DNA of 60,216 nt from UBA1764 sp045616685 (GCA_045616685.1 JAZLHF010000017.1:1-60216), one strand, 5' to 3'. Shown: positions 43,707-52,079, counted from the first letter of the stretch. Made by a program: numbers and translations. Notes: generated from the sequence alone by a model not told the origin.

Positions 43707-44389
43707 ATGTTGAATTTAAAAGAGAGAATATATGGTTATTTATTTGAGAACCCACTCTATAGTAATGGACAGCGTGTGATAGACGTTTTTATTGATGGTA
43801 GCGACACTAAAATTGCTATTGAAGAAATAAAAGCTGTATTTTGGGCAGGACAGGTATCAAATTGTCCATTGCATATTTTAATTTTTTCTGCTATAGGAGA
43901 TATCGTTCTTTCTAAACTAGCTATTTCACTGCCAAATCTAAAAAAAATATGCGACAATAAATGGAGAAAAAACTTCTGATGATGAATTTGCGACAATATC
44001 TGTCATGGATTCGGATCTTAATAACAAAGAAATTTTAAAAAACTATAGTATTATCAATCCAGAATTAGAACGTATAGCTGAAAATATCAATTATTGCTAC
44101 GAACTTTCAAACAATACCAATAGAAAAATATCGGAAAGCATAGCCGCATATAATATCCCAAATGGAGGGACTTATACTGATGTAATAGATGGTGCTATAA
44201 AAAGAAACTCAAAGATACTCGTTTTATTATCACCAACAGCGCAAGAGTCTGAATGGGTAAAAAAGGATGCCGCAAGCGCTGTTAATTATAAAAAAAGATA
44301 TTATTTCTGTTACAATTGAGAGTTTTGAGCCAGTAGAAGGCTTGAGATTGTGTACCATAGATAAACATATGATGGATTGGCAGAATTAG
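43707..44389 (+). pseudogene. Frameshifted TIR-domain protein gene
   Basis: Three frames together encode one protein. The first part (43707-about 43945) is an unrecognised N-terminus ending SLPNLKK; a shift at an A-run near 43939-43947 leads to ATISVMDSDLNNKEILKN, then a TIR-like domain with GGTYTDVIDGAIKRNSKILV and LLSPTAQESEWVKKDAASAV. A second shift at the A7 run near 44291-44297 restores KKDIISVTIESFEPVEGLRL and DKHMMDWQN, the usual end of a TIR domain. TIR proteins often act as NAD-consuming or signalling effectors in phage defence. The catalytic Glu cannot be placed with confidence. Confidence 0.65.
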
Positions 44390-44471
44390 ATCAAATATAA
44401 ATTTGATGCATATAATGTGGTTAATAGAATGCTAAAAAAGTGTATGTTTTGTTTTAATAAACGGAAAAATT

Positions 44472-45071
44472 ATGGAAATATTTACAATAGGGTATTCTGC
44501 ATTTAATTTAAATGAATTTATTGCAGTACTAAAAGAATTTAATATTAAATGTTTAGTAGATGTTCGTAGCCTTCCTTATTCACAGCTTCATTCTGAATAT
44601 AATAAAGAACATATTGAAAAGATTCTTGAAAAGAATGGAATTTTATATAGGCATTATGGCAAGGAATTTGGCGCGCGTCAGGAAAATGTTTTATTTTATT
44701 CCGAAGATGGTTTTTTAGATTTTAATAAGTTTTCTCAATCAGAACAATTTCAATCTGGTTTACAAAAAATAACAAAAGGAATAAAAATGGGATATAGTTT
44801 TGCTCTGATGTGTGCGGAAAAAGATCCAATAAACTGCCACCGTTGCATTATGGTAGGAAAGGGGTTTAAGGATATTGGATTTGAGGTAAAAAACATTATT
44901 AACAAAACTTCGTATCAAACTCAAAATGAAATTGAGGAACGATTGCTTGATATTTATTTCAGTGATAGAAAACAGCTTTCCTTGTTTACGCCAGTAAAAT
45001 CTGATGAAGTGTTAATCAAGGAAAGCTATATAAACAGAAATAAAGAAATAGCATACCATTTAGGAGATTAA
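44472..45071 (+). CDS. DUF488 family protein (first of a pair)
   Basis: DUF488 proteins are small, of unknown activity. Here the typical start IFTIGYSAFNLNEFIAVL, VDVRSLPYS (about residue 30) and the conserved cysteine motif CAEKDPINCHR (about 114-124) are all present. At 199 residues it has a C-terminal extension of about 50 residues. It is followed after 8 nt by a second DUF488 gene and then an OB-like gene, so the three are likely one unit. Confidence 0.85.
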   Translation: MEIFTIGYSAFNLNEFIAVLKEFNIKCLVDVRSLPYSQLHSEYNKEHIEKILEKNGILYRHYGKEFGARQENVLFYSEDGFLDFNKFSQSEQFQSGLQKITKGIKMGYSFALMCAEKDPINCHRCIMVGKGFKDIGFEVKNIINKTSYQTQNEIEERLLDIYFSDRKQLSLFTPVKSDEVLIKESYINRNKEIAYHLGD

Positions 45072-45079
45072 TTGAAATA

Positions 45080-45520
45080 ATGATTTACACTATAGGATTT
45101 ACAAAAAAACATGCCTCCGAGTTTTTTAACATAATTAAAAGTAAACAAATTGATTTGCTTATTGATATTAGACTAAATAATACGTCGCAACTTGCTGCAT
45201 TTTCAAAATATCCAGATATAAAATATTTTCTTAAAGTAATTTGCGAGGCAAATTATGTCCATGACACCAACTTTGCTCCAACTCAGGAGCTATTAAAAAG
45301 TTATAAAGATAATAAGATTAGTTGGAGTGAATATGAATCTATTTTTAGCAAGAGAATGCAAACAAATAGAATTGAAGAATATATTAAAGAAAAATACCAT
45401 GATTATTCTGATAAAAATATTTGCTTGCTTTGCACTGAATCAACCCCAGACAAGTGTCATAGGCGATTAGTGGCAGACATTTTCTCTGAAGTGTTTCAGG
45501 TAGAGGTTAGTCATTTATAA
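45080..45520 (+). CDS. DUF488 family protein (second of a pair)
   Basis: A shorter 146-residue DUF488 protein with MIYTIGFTKKHASEFF, LLIDIRLNNTSQLAAF and CTESTPDKCHRRLVAD, sharing the Cys-x6/7-CysHisArg motif with the preceding gene. The two are clearly related but not recent duplicates. The paired motif suggests a hetero-oligomer. The catalytic role is unknown. Confidence 0.85.
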   Translation: MIYTIGFTKKHASEFFNIIKSKQIDLLIDIRLNNTSQLAAFSKYPDIKYFLKVICEANYVHDTNFAPTQELLKSYKDNKISWSEYESIFSKRMQTNRIEEYIKEKYHDYSDKNICLLCTESTPDKCHRRLVADIFSEVFQVEVSHL

Positions 45521-45535
45521 AGGATAGGAATAAAT

Positions 45536-46168
45536 ATGAAAGCAGTAGTTCTAACATTATCAGGGAAAAATAAGAATATATGTCTTGCAGTTTATTGTGA
45601 AGCAAAGAACAAAATCTACCGCCTAGTTAGTGATGAAAATGGCGGGGAGATGCCATATTTTTTTAGAAATACTTTGCAGTTATTAGATTTAATTGAATTT
45701 TACCCAAAAAGTTTTATAACGAACGGACCTCAAAAAGAGAACATACTTATTGACACGAACTCTGTAAAAAAAATTGGTAGGTATAGCGGAAATATAAAAG
45801 ATATATATAATTCTTTATATTTAAATGATCCAAGAAATGGAAAGATATTTTCCACAAATTATTGTCGATTAAGCAAGGCAGATTGTTTAAAGCATTCTCT
45901 TGAGATTTGTTATGTATCTAATTTAGTTATACATAAAGTTACAAAATACAATGGTGAACCTACAGGAAAAGCGGAGTTTGATTTTTGTGGGATTCATCAT
46001 AAAAATTATTCTGTAACAGATTATGATTTTGATATACGGAAAAAGTCATTTAATGAATGGAAAGTAGGAAATGCGTATATTGTTGTAAGTATTCCGTCTA
46101 AAAATTATACTTTTAATGGAAACGATATGGGATATTATAAATTTGTTGCTGCGATATTTTCTGATTGA
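45536..46168 (+). CDS. Possible dual-OB-fold protein, third gene of the DUF488 cassette
   Basis: A 210-residue protein of beta-rich character: MKAVVLTLSGKNKNICLAVY, then IYRLVSDENGGEMP, LLDLIEFYP and a C-terminal WKVGNAYIVVSIP. This resembles the dual OB-containing proteins found with DUF488 genes in other bacteria, but the match is by memory and tentative. OB folds commonly bind single-stranded nucleic acid. It starts 15 nt after the second DUF488 gene, with AAAGGATAGG before the ATG. Confidence 0.6.
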   Translation: MKAVVLTLSGKNKNICLAVYCEAKNKIYRLVSDENGGEMPYFFRNTLQLLDLIEFYPKSFITNGPQKENILIDTNSVKKIGRYSGNIKDIYNSLYLNDPRNGKIFSTNYCRLSKADCLKHSLEICYVSNLVIHKVTKYNGEPTGKAEFDFCGIHHKNYSVTDYDFDIRKKSFNEWKVGNAYIVVSIPSKNYTFNGNDMGYYKFVAAIFSD

Positions 46169-46319
46169 ATTGATAATATTTATCTGTTAACAAAATAGAA
46201 GAATTGCGGTATAAAACGAGTAATGACAACGAGCATGATAGAGTGTATAATTTGACTGTGAATATGCCCAAGGCTGGATAATAACGAAAATTTTATATTA
46301 TTTGAAAGAGGTGGGTAAT

Positions 46320-46643
46320 ATGTCACAAAAATTTGTTGAGATATTATATTCTGAACGTGCAGGTATGTATCTCAAAACTCAATTTGTTAAGGGTAGAAAA
46401 GTTGTTGATAAAGCTAACCGTAATGGGTATCGTGAGAAATTTGCGCAACAGATTGGCGTTGATTCACGAACTCTGTGCCGTTACAGCGTAGCGGTTCATG
46501 ATGTGGACACTATTGCATATTTGGCAGCTTCTCTCGGCGTGAGCGTCGGGGACATGCTCTCCTATGAAGGAGAGCATGTCCCTTTGTTATACAAAAGCAA
46601 AACAAATAAAAATTTTCTATTAAATTTTTTTTGGAATTTATGA
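46320..46643 (+). CDS. XRE-like helix-turn-helix protein, copy A
   Basis: ATG 46320 follows AGAGGTGGG. The conserved part (residues 1-90) reads YSERAGMYLKTQFVKGRKVV, then FAQQIGVDSRTLCRYSVAVH and GVSVGDMLSYEGEHVP, a helix-turn-helix of the XRE/Cro type. It is roughly 60% identical to the gene at 47179-47451 on the other strand. Unlike that copy it runs on for about 18 more residues (YKSKTNKNFLLNFFWNL) past a hairpin within the gene, as if its original stop had been lost. Confidence 0.7.
   Translation: MSQKFVEILYSERAGMYLKTQFVKGRKVVDKANRNGYREKFAQQIGVDSRTLCRYSVAVHDVDTIAYLAASLGVSVGDMLSYEGEHVPLLYKSKTNKNFLLNFFWNL
46549..46585 (+). terminator. Perfect 14-bp hairpin inside the end of the copy A coding sequence
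   Basis: GGGACATGCTCTCC (46549-46562) and GGAGAGCATGTCCC (46569-46582) are exact reverse complements around TATGAA, followed by TTTG. The hairpin encodes the conserved residues GDMLSYEGEHVP. The short T-run makes it a moderate terminator at best. Confidence 0.65.
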
Positions 46644-46732
46644 GGAGATTTAAAATTAATAAAGTGAAAACAAAAATCGCTGTAAAGAAAAGATTACGCT
46701 TGTTACATTGTTGAGGGATGCCTTGATTGTAC

Positions 46733-46757
46733 GCTTTCATTTTGAGCGTTTTTCAAC
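46733..46757 (+). terminator. Possible terminator between copy A and the opposing gene
   Basis: ACGCT (about 46730-46734), a 9-nt loop, AGCGT and TTTTTC form a short stem with a T-run after XRE copy A. The stem is only 5 bp, so the call is weak. Confidence 0.35.
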
Positions 46758-46776
46758 CGGAAACGTGGACCAATTT

Positions 46777-47133
46777 TCAGTTGACAAATACATGCTTTTC
46801 TTTATATTCAACCTTGTGTTCTTTTACGGTGCGCTCATAAATACCGCCAGCAGCCCTTTGTTCTTGAACATTTAAAGCGTTCATGTAAGGACTTTCTGCA
46901 TTTCTTTGCAGTCCATCTAGAAATTCTTCTCTGCTTATTTCTTGAACTGCTAAAATGCAATCTTTATGATCATGATTTATCATAGGAAGGTACCTTGCAT
47001 ACCGTACAGCGGCTTTACCTGATTCTGCATGCACATAACGAGTCATAGGCATAAATCTACTTCTTCCAACATGACCACCCTTGCATAAAACCTCATAATA
47101 TTTTATATTATTATCTCCTTCTCTAAACTTCAA
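46777..47133 (-). CDS. Conserved-looking small protein with an abnormal start codon
   Basis: Not recognised by name. The body, KYYEVLCKGGHVGRSRFMPM then TRYVHAESGKAAVRYARYLP and INHDHKDCILAVQEIS, looks like a conserved small family. The only standard in-frame start is TTG at 47133, which has no ribosome binding site. GGAG lies further in, 8 nt before an ATA (about 47109), exactly where a start codon should be (ATAAAATATTATGAG would read MKYYE if it were ATG). Either ATA is used, TTG is used, or the start was lost. Confidence 0.5.
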   Translation of the reverse strand: MKFREGDNNIKYYEVLCKGGHVGRSRFMPMTRYVHAESGKAAVRYARYLPMINHDHKDCILAVQEISREEFLDGLQRNAESPYMNALNVQEQRAAGGIYERTVKEHKVEYKEKHVFVN

Positions 47134-47178
47134 TTACATTGTAATAAGATATTCAAATCATTTCACTGACATGTTTTG

Positions 47179-47451
47179 TCATAAAAAAGGGACATCCTCT
47201 CCTTCATAGGAAAGCATGTCCCCTAGGCTCACCCCTAGTGCAGAAGCTACTGCTGCAATAGTATCCACATCGTGGATTGCTATGCAATAGCGGCTTAAGG
47301 TTCTTGGCTCTACGCCAATTTTACTTGCGAACTTGTCGCGGTAACCTTTTCTGTCTTCTTTCGAAGCCAATTTTCTGCCCTTTACAAGCTGAGCTTTGAG
47401 ATACATTCCTGCGCGTTCAGCGTAAGAAATCTCATATTTTGAATGAGCCAT
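47179..47451 (-). CDS. XRE-like helix-turn-helix protein, copy B
   Basis: A 90-residue paralogue of the + strand gene at 46320: YAERAGMYLKAQLVKGRKLA, FASKIGVEPRTLSRYCIAIH and GVSLGDMLSYEGEDVPFL. AAGGAGG precedes the ATG. The stop codon lies within the T-run of a terminator hairpin formed by the last codons. The two copies face each other around the small gene at 46777-47133. They may regulate it or be independent regulators. Confidence 0.75.
   Translation of the reverse strand: MAHSKYEISYAERAGMYLKAQLVKGRKLASKEDRKGYRDKFASKIGVEPRTLSRYCIAIHDVDTIAAVASALGVSLGDMLSYEGEDVPFL
47183..47222 (-). terminator. Terminator formed by the last codons of XRE copy B
   Basis: On the minus strand GGGACATGCTTTCC (47209-47222), loop TATGAA and GGAGAGGATGTCCC (47189-47202) pair with one mismatch and one G-U, followed by TTTTTT (47183-47188). 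The stop codon TGA overlaps its end. Confidence 0.75.
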
Positions 47452-47522
47452 ATTTGCCTCCTTTGCATTAAGCTAACAATTACGCCACATGCCTTTGACA
47501 AAGACTCAATTCAAACTAAATT

Positions 47523-49655
47523 TTACCCGGTAATATTAATTAACTCTAGAATCATTCCTTCTATTTCATTAATATCCCCTTTTGCTTGCTCTTTTGTTAT
47601 TCCAAGAATTTCATTACAGCATTCATTAGCCACATCAAATGATATAGGGTCTGTATGAGCTGCACTATTTCTATATTTTAAACGAATCTTTTCGCATCGA
47701 TCCAAAAATGAAGATTTCTCGTTATTTGATTGCAGAAGTCTTTCATAAATATTGTTATTTGGAAACGTTTTCAAATATAAAAGGAGCAATTCTTTATCCT
47801 TATTAGATAGTTCGATCTTTTTGTTTGATAAGCCATCATTACTCAATTGAACACTACCAAAAATGCTTGGCAATGATCCTAAAGTAAATATTGAACTCAA
47901 CGATCCTTTATATAACATTGAATTCGGCCATTTTTCATAGTTATTACTAAAATTTTTATACAAATATATTTTATATTGATCAAAAAAGCGTTTTCTTAAC
48001 TCTTTTTCAAATGCAGAAGTTGCGCATATTACAACCCCTGAATAATCAATTAATTCCGCATCGAGATCCCCTATGCTATCTAAAAAAGCACGCGCCGCTA
48101 ACAAAGATTTTTGAGTATAATTATCTAGAGATTCCCAAACGTAGCCAAAACTATTTTTTAGTTGTTCTTGAATATTCTCAATGTTAAATCTGCTATCTTG
48201 GCTTAATAGTATCATCTTTTCAGATTGATTCTTAAACCAATTCATATATTCATTTTCTTCATCAAGAAAACTTTGTATATGTTCCAGCTTTTTACTAAAC
48301 TCTTTTTTTGACTCTATTAAACTAGAATTTATATCTTTAATACTTTCGAGAATTTTTTGTTGCCCATATATTAGCATTTCCCCTTTATCATTCAACACAT
48401 TAATATCTTCTTGAATTGTAGAAAGTTTTTTTAGAACATCTTTGATAGATTTTGCGTAAAAATAATTATTGGTTTTATCGATTTTATCTACATTTCGTAA
48501 ATAATCTAGTATTCCAGCGGTTTGCTTTGGATCAATATTAAAACACTCAACATAGTATTCTAAGGATTTAAGTGTGTCTTGTTTACATCCTATTCCCTGC
48601 TCATAAAAATACCCTAACCTGATTTTTGCATCAAATGTTGCGTAGTCATTTTTCTGTAGACATTTTTGAATATGTGAGAATGCTTGTAATTCATCTTTGT
48701 CTGTCCCTATTCCAGCATAATACATATGACCTAAAAGCATATTCGCAAATGAATCGTCTTCCCCGTCTAATTTTTTTACATAATTAAACCCTTTTTTTCT
48801 ATCCTCTTCGTTGTCAGATTCAAATGCATAATAGTATCCTAAGATATCATACACTCCAGGAGTTGCAAGATTTAATTCTATGGATTTATTAAGCAATACA
48901 AGTGCTTTGGAGACATCTTTCTCTGTTCCTAAGCCGTACATATAACATCTGCCTAGTGGAGCATATGCATTTTCTTCTCCAAGTTCAACAGATTTTTTAA
49001 ACCAAATAAATGCTTTATCTTGATTGCCTATTTCTTCATATAGTGCCCCTAAAAATAATGCATCAAATTTGTCTGTATTGCCTTCATTAAATGATTTTTC
49101 TAACCATTCTATTGATTCATCTAATTTCCCTTGCAGATAATACAATTCCGCAATTTTGTAACTACCATCAACTTTGCCTGCCTCATATGCTTTTTTATAA
49201 CATTCGCATGCTTTGTTATAATCTTTTTTTGTTCCTATTCCTCCTTGGTAATATTCGCCTAAAGTATAATTTGCTTCTATATACCCCTCCTCTGCTGATT
49301 GGAAGATAAATTCAAATGATTGCACTGCATCTTTTTTCGTTCCAATTCCCATTATGTAACACAGCCCAAGATTATAGAGAGCCTTGACGTCTCCACATAA
49401 TGCTTTATTAAAAAAATAGGATGGAGTATCTCCTGTATCACTTGAAATATAGGTTCTATCCTCGTCAGTAATGTAATTATTTAAGGTATGATCAATAATA
49501 CGTTGAAATTTCTCTTCGATTTCGCCACCGTTAATAGGTGATTCTTTAAGAAAGCTAAAATAATTTTTTCTAACAACAGGTTCATTTTTTGATTCTGAGA
49601 ATTTTACCTTTCTCGTTTTTATGCTTGAACTTTTCTTTTTTCGCTTTTTACTCAT
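47523..49655 (-). CDS. Sel1-repeat protein with coiled coil and HEPN-like C-terminal domain
   Basis: A 710-residue protein. Residues about 85-380 are Sel1/TPR-like repeats (repeated A-x-Y-x-LG-x-CY and G-IGTKKD blocks, for example YNLGLCYIMGIGTKKD and YTLGEYYQGGIGTKKD). Residues about 410-490 form a coiled coil. The C-terminal region (about 520-710) is helical and ends in RLKYRNSAAH, with R662-x4-H667, the RxxxxH ribonuclease motif of HEPN domains. HEPN proteins are frequent in abortive-infection and toxin systems. No Shine-Dalgarno is seen before the ATG. The N-terminus is Lys/Arg-rich. Its function is inferred, not shown. Confidence 0.75.
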   Translation of the reverse strand: MSKKRKKKSSSIKTRKVKFSESKNEPVVRKNYFSFLKESPINGGEIEEKFQRIIDHTLNNYITDEDRTYISSDTGDTPSYFFNKALCGDVKALYNLGLCYIMGIGTKKDAVQSFEFIFQSAEEGYIEANYTLGEYYQGGIGTKKDYNKACECYKKAYEAGKVDGSYKIAELYYLQGKLDESIEWLEKSFNEGNTDKFDALFLGALYEEIGNQDKAFIWFKKSVELGEENAYAPLGRCYMYGLGTEKDVSKALVLLNKSIELNLATPGVYDILGYYYAFESDNEEDRKKGFNYVKKLDGEDDSFANMLLGHMYYAGIGTDKDELQAFSHIQKCLQKNDYATFDAKIRLGYFYEQGIGCKQDTLKSLEYYVECFNIDPKQTAGILDYLRNVDKIDKTNNYFYAKSIKDVLKKLSTIQEDINVLNDKGEMLIYGQQKILESIKDINSSLIESKKEFSKKLEHIQSFLDEENEYMNWFKNQSEKMILLSQDSRFNIENIQEQLKNSFGYVWESLDNYTQKSLLAARAFLDSIGDLDAELIDYSGVVICATSAFEKELRKRFFDQYKIYLYKNFSNNYEKWPNSMLYKGSLSSIFTLGSLPSIFGSVQLSNDGLSNKKIELSNKDKELLLLYLKTFPNNNIYERLLQSNNEKSSFLDRCEKIRLKYRNSAAHTDPISFDVANECCNEILGITKEQAKGDINEIEGMILELINITG

Positions 49656-49679
49656 ACTTTTTTGTTTTTTAATAAAAAT

Positions 49680-49877
49680 TTAATATGCAATACAAAGGTC
49701 ATTAACTATTTCACAAACATATGTTGGCGCATAAAATTCGCCTCTAACTATTTTATGGATTGTCTTTGAATTGTAATCTAAAATATTATCTAAACCGTTT
49801 ATATCGATCGGATACTTCAACTGTGAAACATATAAGCGTTCTCCTTTTATTAAGCGGTTACGAATGAAGCGTGAGCA
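49680..49877 (-). pseudogene. C-terminal fragment of an unknown gene
   Basis: Minus-strand frame RNRLIKGERLYVSQLKYPID, then LDNILDYNSKTIHKIVRGEF and YAPTYVCEIVNDLCIAY, stop at 49680-49682. It runs from an in-frame stop with no start codon. The amino-acid composition is protein-like, so it is probably the tail of a gene whose start was lost. The region 49878-49944 holds nothing I recognise. Confidence 0.4.
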
Positions 49878-49944
49878 TTAAGGATAGGCACTCTTATGAT
49901 TCAGTAGAAGCCTATTATCTTACTATATTTATCAATAACAAAGC

Positions 49945-51318
49945 TTAAATCAGACTTTTTATTTCGGCCATATAGTTTTCTGCGACCCTATGGTCACTTG
50001 GGGTGGTAGCATAAATTGTTACATAATTGGGATTTCCATAATAGCAAAATTTTAAATGCCTATCTTGACTTATAAAATCAAAACCAAGTTTTTTGAACGC
50101 CCTTTTGACTTCATTTGTGTTGCCTGCACTAATTAAATCTTTTTTAAATTCATTTAAGCGAACTTCTCTAATGCCTTTGTACTCATTTACTTCTAATATG
50201 TTTTGTATTACTTCTTTTACTCTTAGATTTTTGCAATTTTCAGAATATTCCATTAGAGAAGAAACAATTATGTCTTGAGTTTCTCCAACAAAAAATTCCA
50301 AAGATTTGTCATAATTTAAAAGGGTTCCGCCTGATTTTGAATTAAAGACTGTTTTATAGGCATTGTTTTCAGACCTAAGGCGGAGTATTGTACTTTCTTG
50401 GTCATTGATTTTTGCTGTCTTATCTTTTAATTCTTCATCAAATGCGTCAAAAAGGTTTTGATAGTCTCGTTGAGCTATAGCTTTTTCTTTGTCAAGCTTA
50501 CTGATTTGAATCGCTGAGTATGTATAATTAGGATTGTTATTTTTAGATACTGAGTAAATGCTTATTTCAGAGACAATTTGTTGATAGATATCTTCTGAGT
50601 CATCACGTTTTTTACATGTTATTGTAAGATGAGGGTGATCAGAACTTGGAAAATATAATCCAATATCACCATCGTATTCGTCTTTACCATTGGATATTTT
50701 GTAGCATTCAGTATTTAACTCATATTCTTCTTGTGCTACAACATGAGCTATACCTCTTAGCTGACTCGCGAGTTGGTCAACATCAACGCAATATGTTTGA
50801 TTTCTACACTTAGAAATATATACAATTGGTAAAGCATAGTTTGCAGTATTAAAAATGATATCCTTTAGTAAATTTAGATTGTCCTTTTTTAGATAATGAG
50901 GAGATGCTAAAATAGTAAGTTCATTATCGTTACAAAGATAACGTTTACTAATTAACTCTTTTACGATTGATGGTGCATGAAATTGCTCGTAGTTAAGCAT
51001 ATTGTTATTTGGGCAACTTCTTTCTAGTGTTATTGCTATTTTCTTTTCTGCAAAGTCTAATACGTAATCTGTTGTCCATTCTGTTCCATCCTCATTCTTT
51101 TTATATCTAACAGAAAATTTATCATTTTCATCTGTAGCGCAAAAATCCAACTCAAGTATTCCGTTAGAAAAACTTTGATTGTATTTTCCATTCCATACTA
51201 GATTTGGGATTCTATTAATTGCATATTTGTTGTTTTTATTATTTTCAATAATTAGATTGATAAATGCATTGATATCTAAAGAATTTTTGAAATTAAGCAT
51301 TGCAGAATAAAGTTTCAT
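49945..51318 (-). CDS. Protein of unknown function with coiled coil and possible HicA-like C-terminus
   Basis: A 457-residue protein preceded by GGAGGG. I do not recognise residues 1-290, which have a mixed alpha/beta look. A coiled coil spans about 280-330. The last 65 residues (VKRAFKKLGFDFISQDRHLKF followed by YVTIYATTPSDHRVAEN) resemble the small dsRBD-like fold of HicA mRNA interferases, with His residues in RHLKF and SDHR; the canonical GSH of HicA is not present. Such fusions occur in restriction-like or defence proteins. It shares orientation with the Sel1-HEPN gene, 290 nt apart. Confidence 0.6.
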   Translation of the reverse strand: MKLYSAMLNFKNSLDINAFINLIIENNKNNKYAINRIPNLVWNGKYNQSFSNGILELDFCATDENDKFSVRYKKNEDGTEWTTDYVLDFAEKKIAITLERSCPNNNMLNYEQFHAPSIVKELISKRYLCNDNELTILASPHYLKKDNLNLLKDIIFNTANYALPIVYISKCRNQTYCVDVDQLASQLRGIAHVVAQEEYELNTECYKISNGKDEYDGDIGLYFPSSDHPHLTITCKKRDDSEDIYQQIVSEISIYSVSKNNNPNYTYSAIQISKLDKEKAIAQRDYQNLFDAFDEELKDKTAKINDQESTILRLRSENNAYKTVFNSKSGGTLLNYDKSLEFFVGETQDIIVSSLMEYSENCKNLRVKEVIQNILEVNEYKGIREVRLNEFKKDLISAGNTNEVKRAFKKLGFDFISQDRHLKFCYYGNPNYVTIYATTPSDHRVAENYMAEIKSLI

Positions 51319-51785
51319 TTTCGTTCCCTCCTATAAGGCTTTAATATGTATTTATTATACAGTAAATTTAGAGTATATGTATAGCTATTTTAGGGCGTGG
51401 TCTGTTATGTGTGTAATTATTCAGTAAAAACAGCAAAAGGATATTACTGGTGAATGCTGAGTTTAAAAAATATGAAGAAGATAATAAAAACGACATTATT
51501 TGTCGTATCTTTTATCACTAAAAACGAATATAATTCCTTCGAAAAGGAGCAATTTTAAAAAGCGCAGAACGAGAGATTAAGAAGTTACATGTAAATGTTA
51601 AATCAGTTTTTAGGTATGGATTGGGAGGTAAAACTTTTAGTACTTGAGTTAATATTTTTCTTTATTTGCTACATCGGCTGGAAAAAATAGAGCTTAAAGC
51701 AAAAAATATGACAAAAGTTGTCGTTTTCTATTTTGTAAGAAATTAATAAAATAAAGAAACTATTTTTAATAGAAAAGAGGAAACT
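51319..51785. other. Gene-poor AT-rich gap
   Basis: About 470 nt. It contains the upstream region of the minus-strand gene (a TATAAT-like stretch on that strand near 51350), a hairpin ACGACA/TGTCGT (51493-51510 region), an orphan AAAAGGAG near 51542 without an ORF after it, and one possible 24-codon ORF at 51616-51690. I see no other gene. Confidence 0.5.
51616..51690 (+). CDS. Possible 24-residue hydrophobic peptide
   Basis: ATG to TAG, reading MDWEVKLLVLELIFFFICYI then GWKK. The hydrophobic core with a Lys tail is typical of tiny membrane peptides, including toxins, but there is no proper ribosome binding site, so it may be chance. It lies ahead of two more short membrane proteins. Confidence 0.25.
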   Translation: MDWEVKLLVLELIFFFICYIGWKK

Positions 51786-51980
51786 ATGAAACCAATAGGA
51801 AGAATAATTTGTATAGTAAGTGGCTTATTATCAGGGGCAGGAATTCTTCTTGCATCAGGGGAGTATCTCAACTGGCTTGAGTTAATGTTTGCGTTATTTG
51901 TAGCAACTGGAATGATTGCGGTGGGCTTAGGTAACTATAGTTCTGATGACGATCAAAATAAAAAGGAAGGTGAGAAATAA
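51786..51980 (+). CDS. Small two-helix membrane protein
   Basis: A 64-residue protein with two transmembrane helices (about 7-25 and 29-50) and an acidic/Lys tail (SSDDDQNKKEGEK). AGAGGAA is 6 nt before the ATG. The stop overlaps the next start. Function unknown. Confidence 0.65.
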   Translation: MKPIGRIICIVSGLLSGAGILLASGEYLNWLELMFALFVATGMIAVGLGNYSSDDDQNKKEGEK

Positions 51981-52069
51981 TGGGAATGACAAGAGAAGGT
52001 GCAATCATCACTATTGAGTGGTTTTTTATTATTTTAATAGCAATTGGCCTTTTTGGCGGAAAAAAGTAG
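51980..52069 (+). CDS. 29-residue membrane peptide
   Basis: ATG overlaps the previous stop (TAATG) and is preceded by AAGGTGAG. It reads MGMTREGAIITIEWFFIILI then AIGLFGGKK: one transmembrane helix with a basic end. Its TAG stop is part of TAGGAG, the ribosome binding site of the following gene. Tight packing supports translation. Confidence 0.55.
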   Translation: MGMTREGAIITIEWFFIILIAIGLFGGKK

Positions 52070-52079
52070 GAGATAAAAA

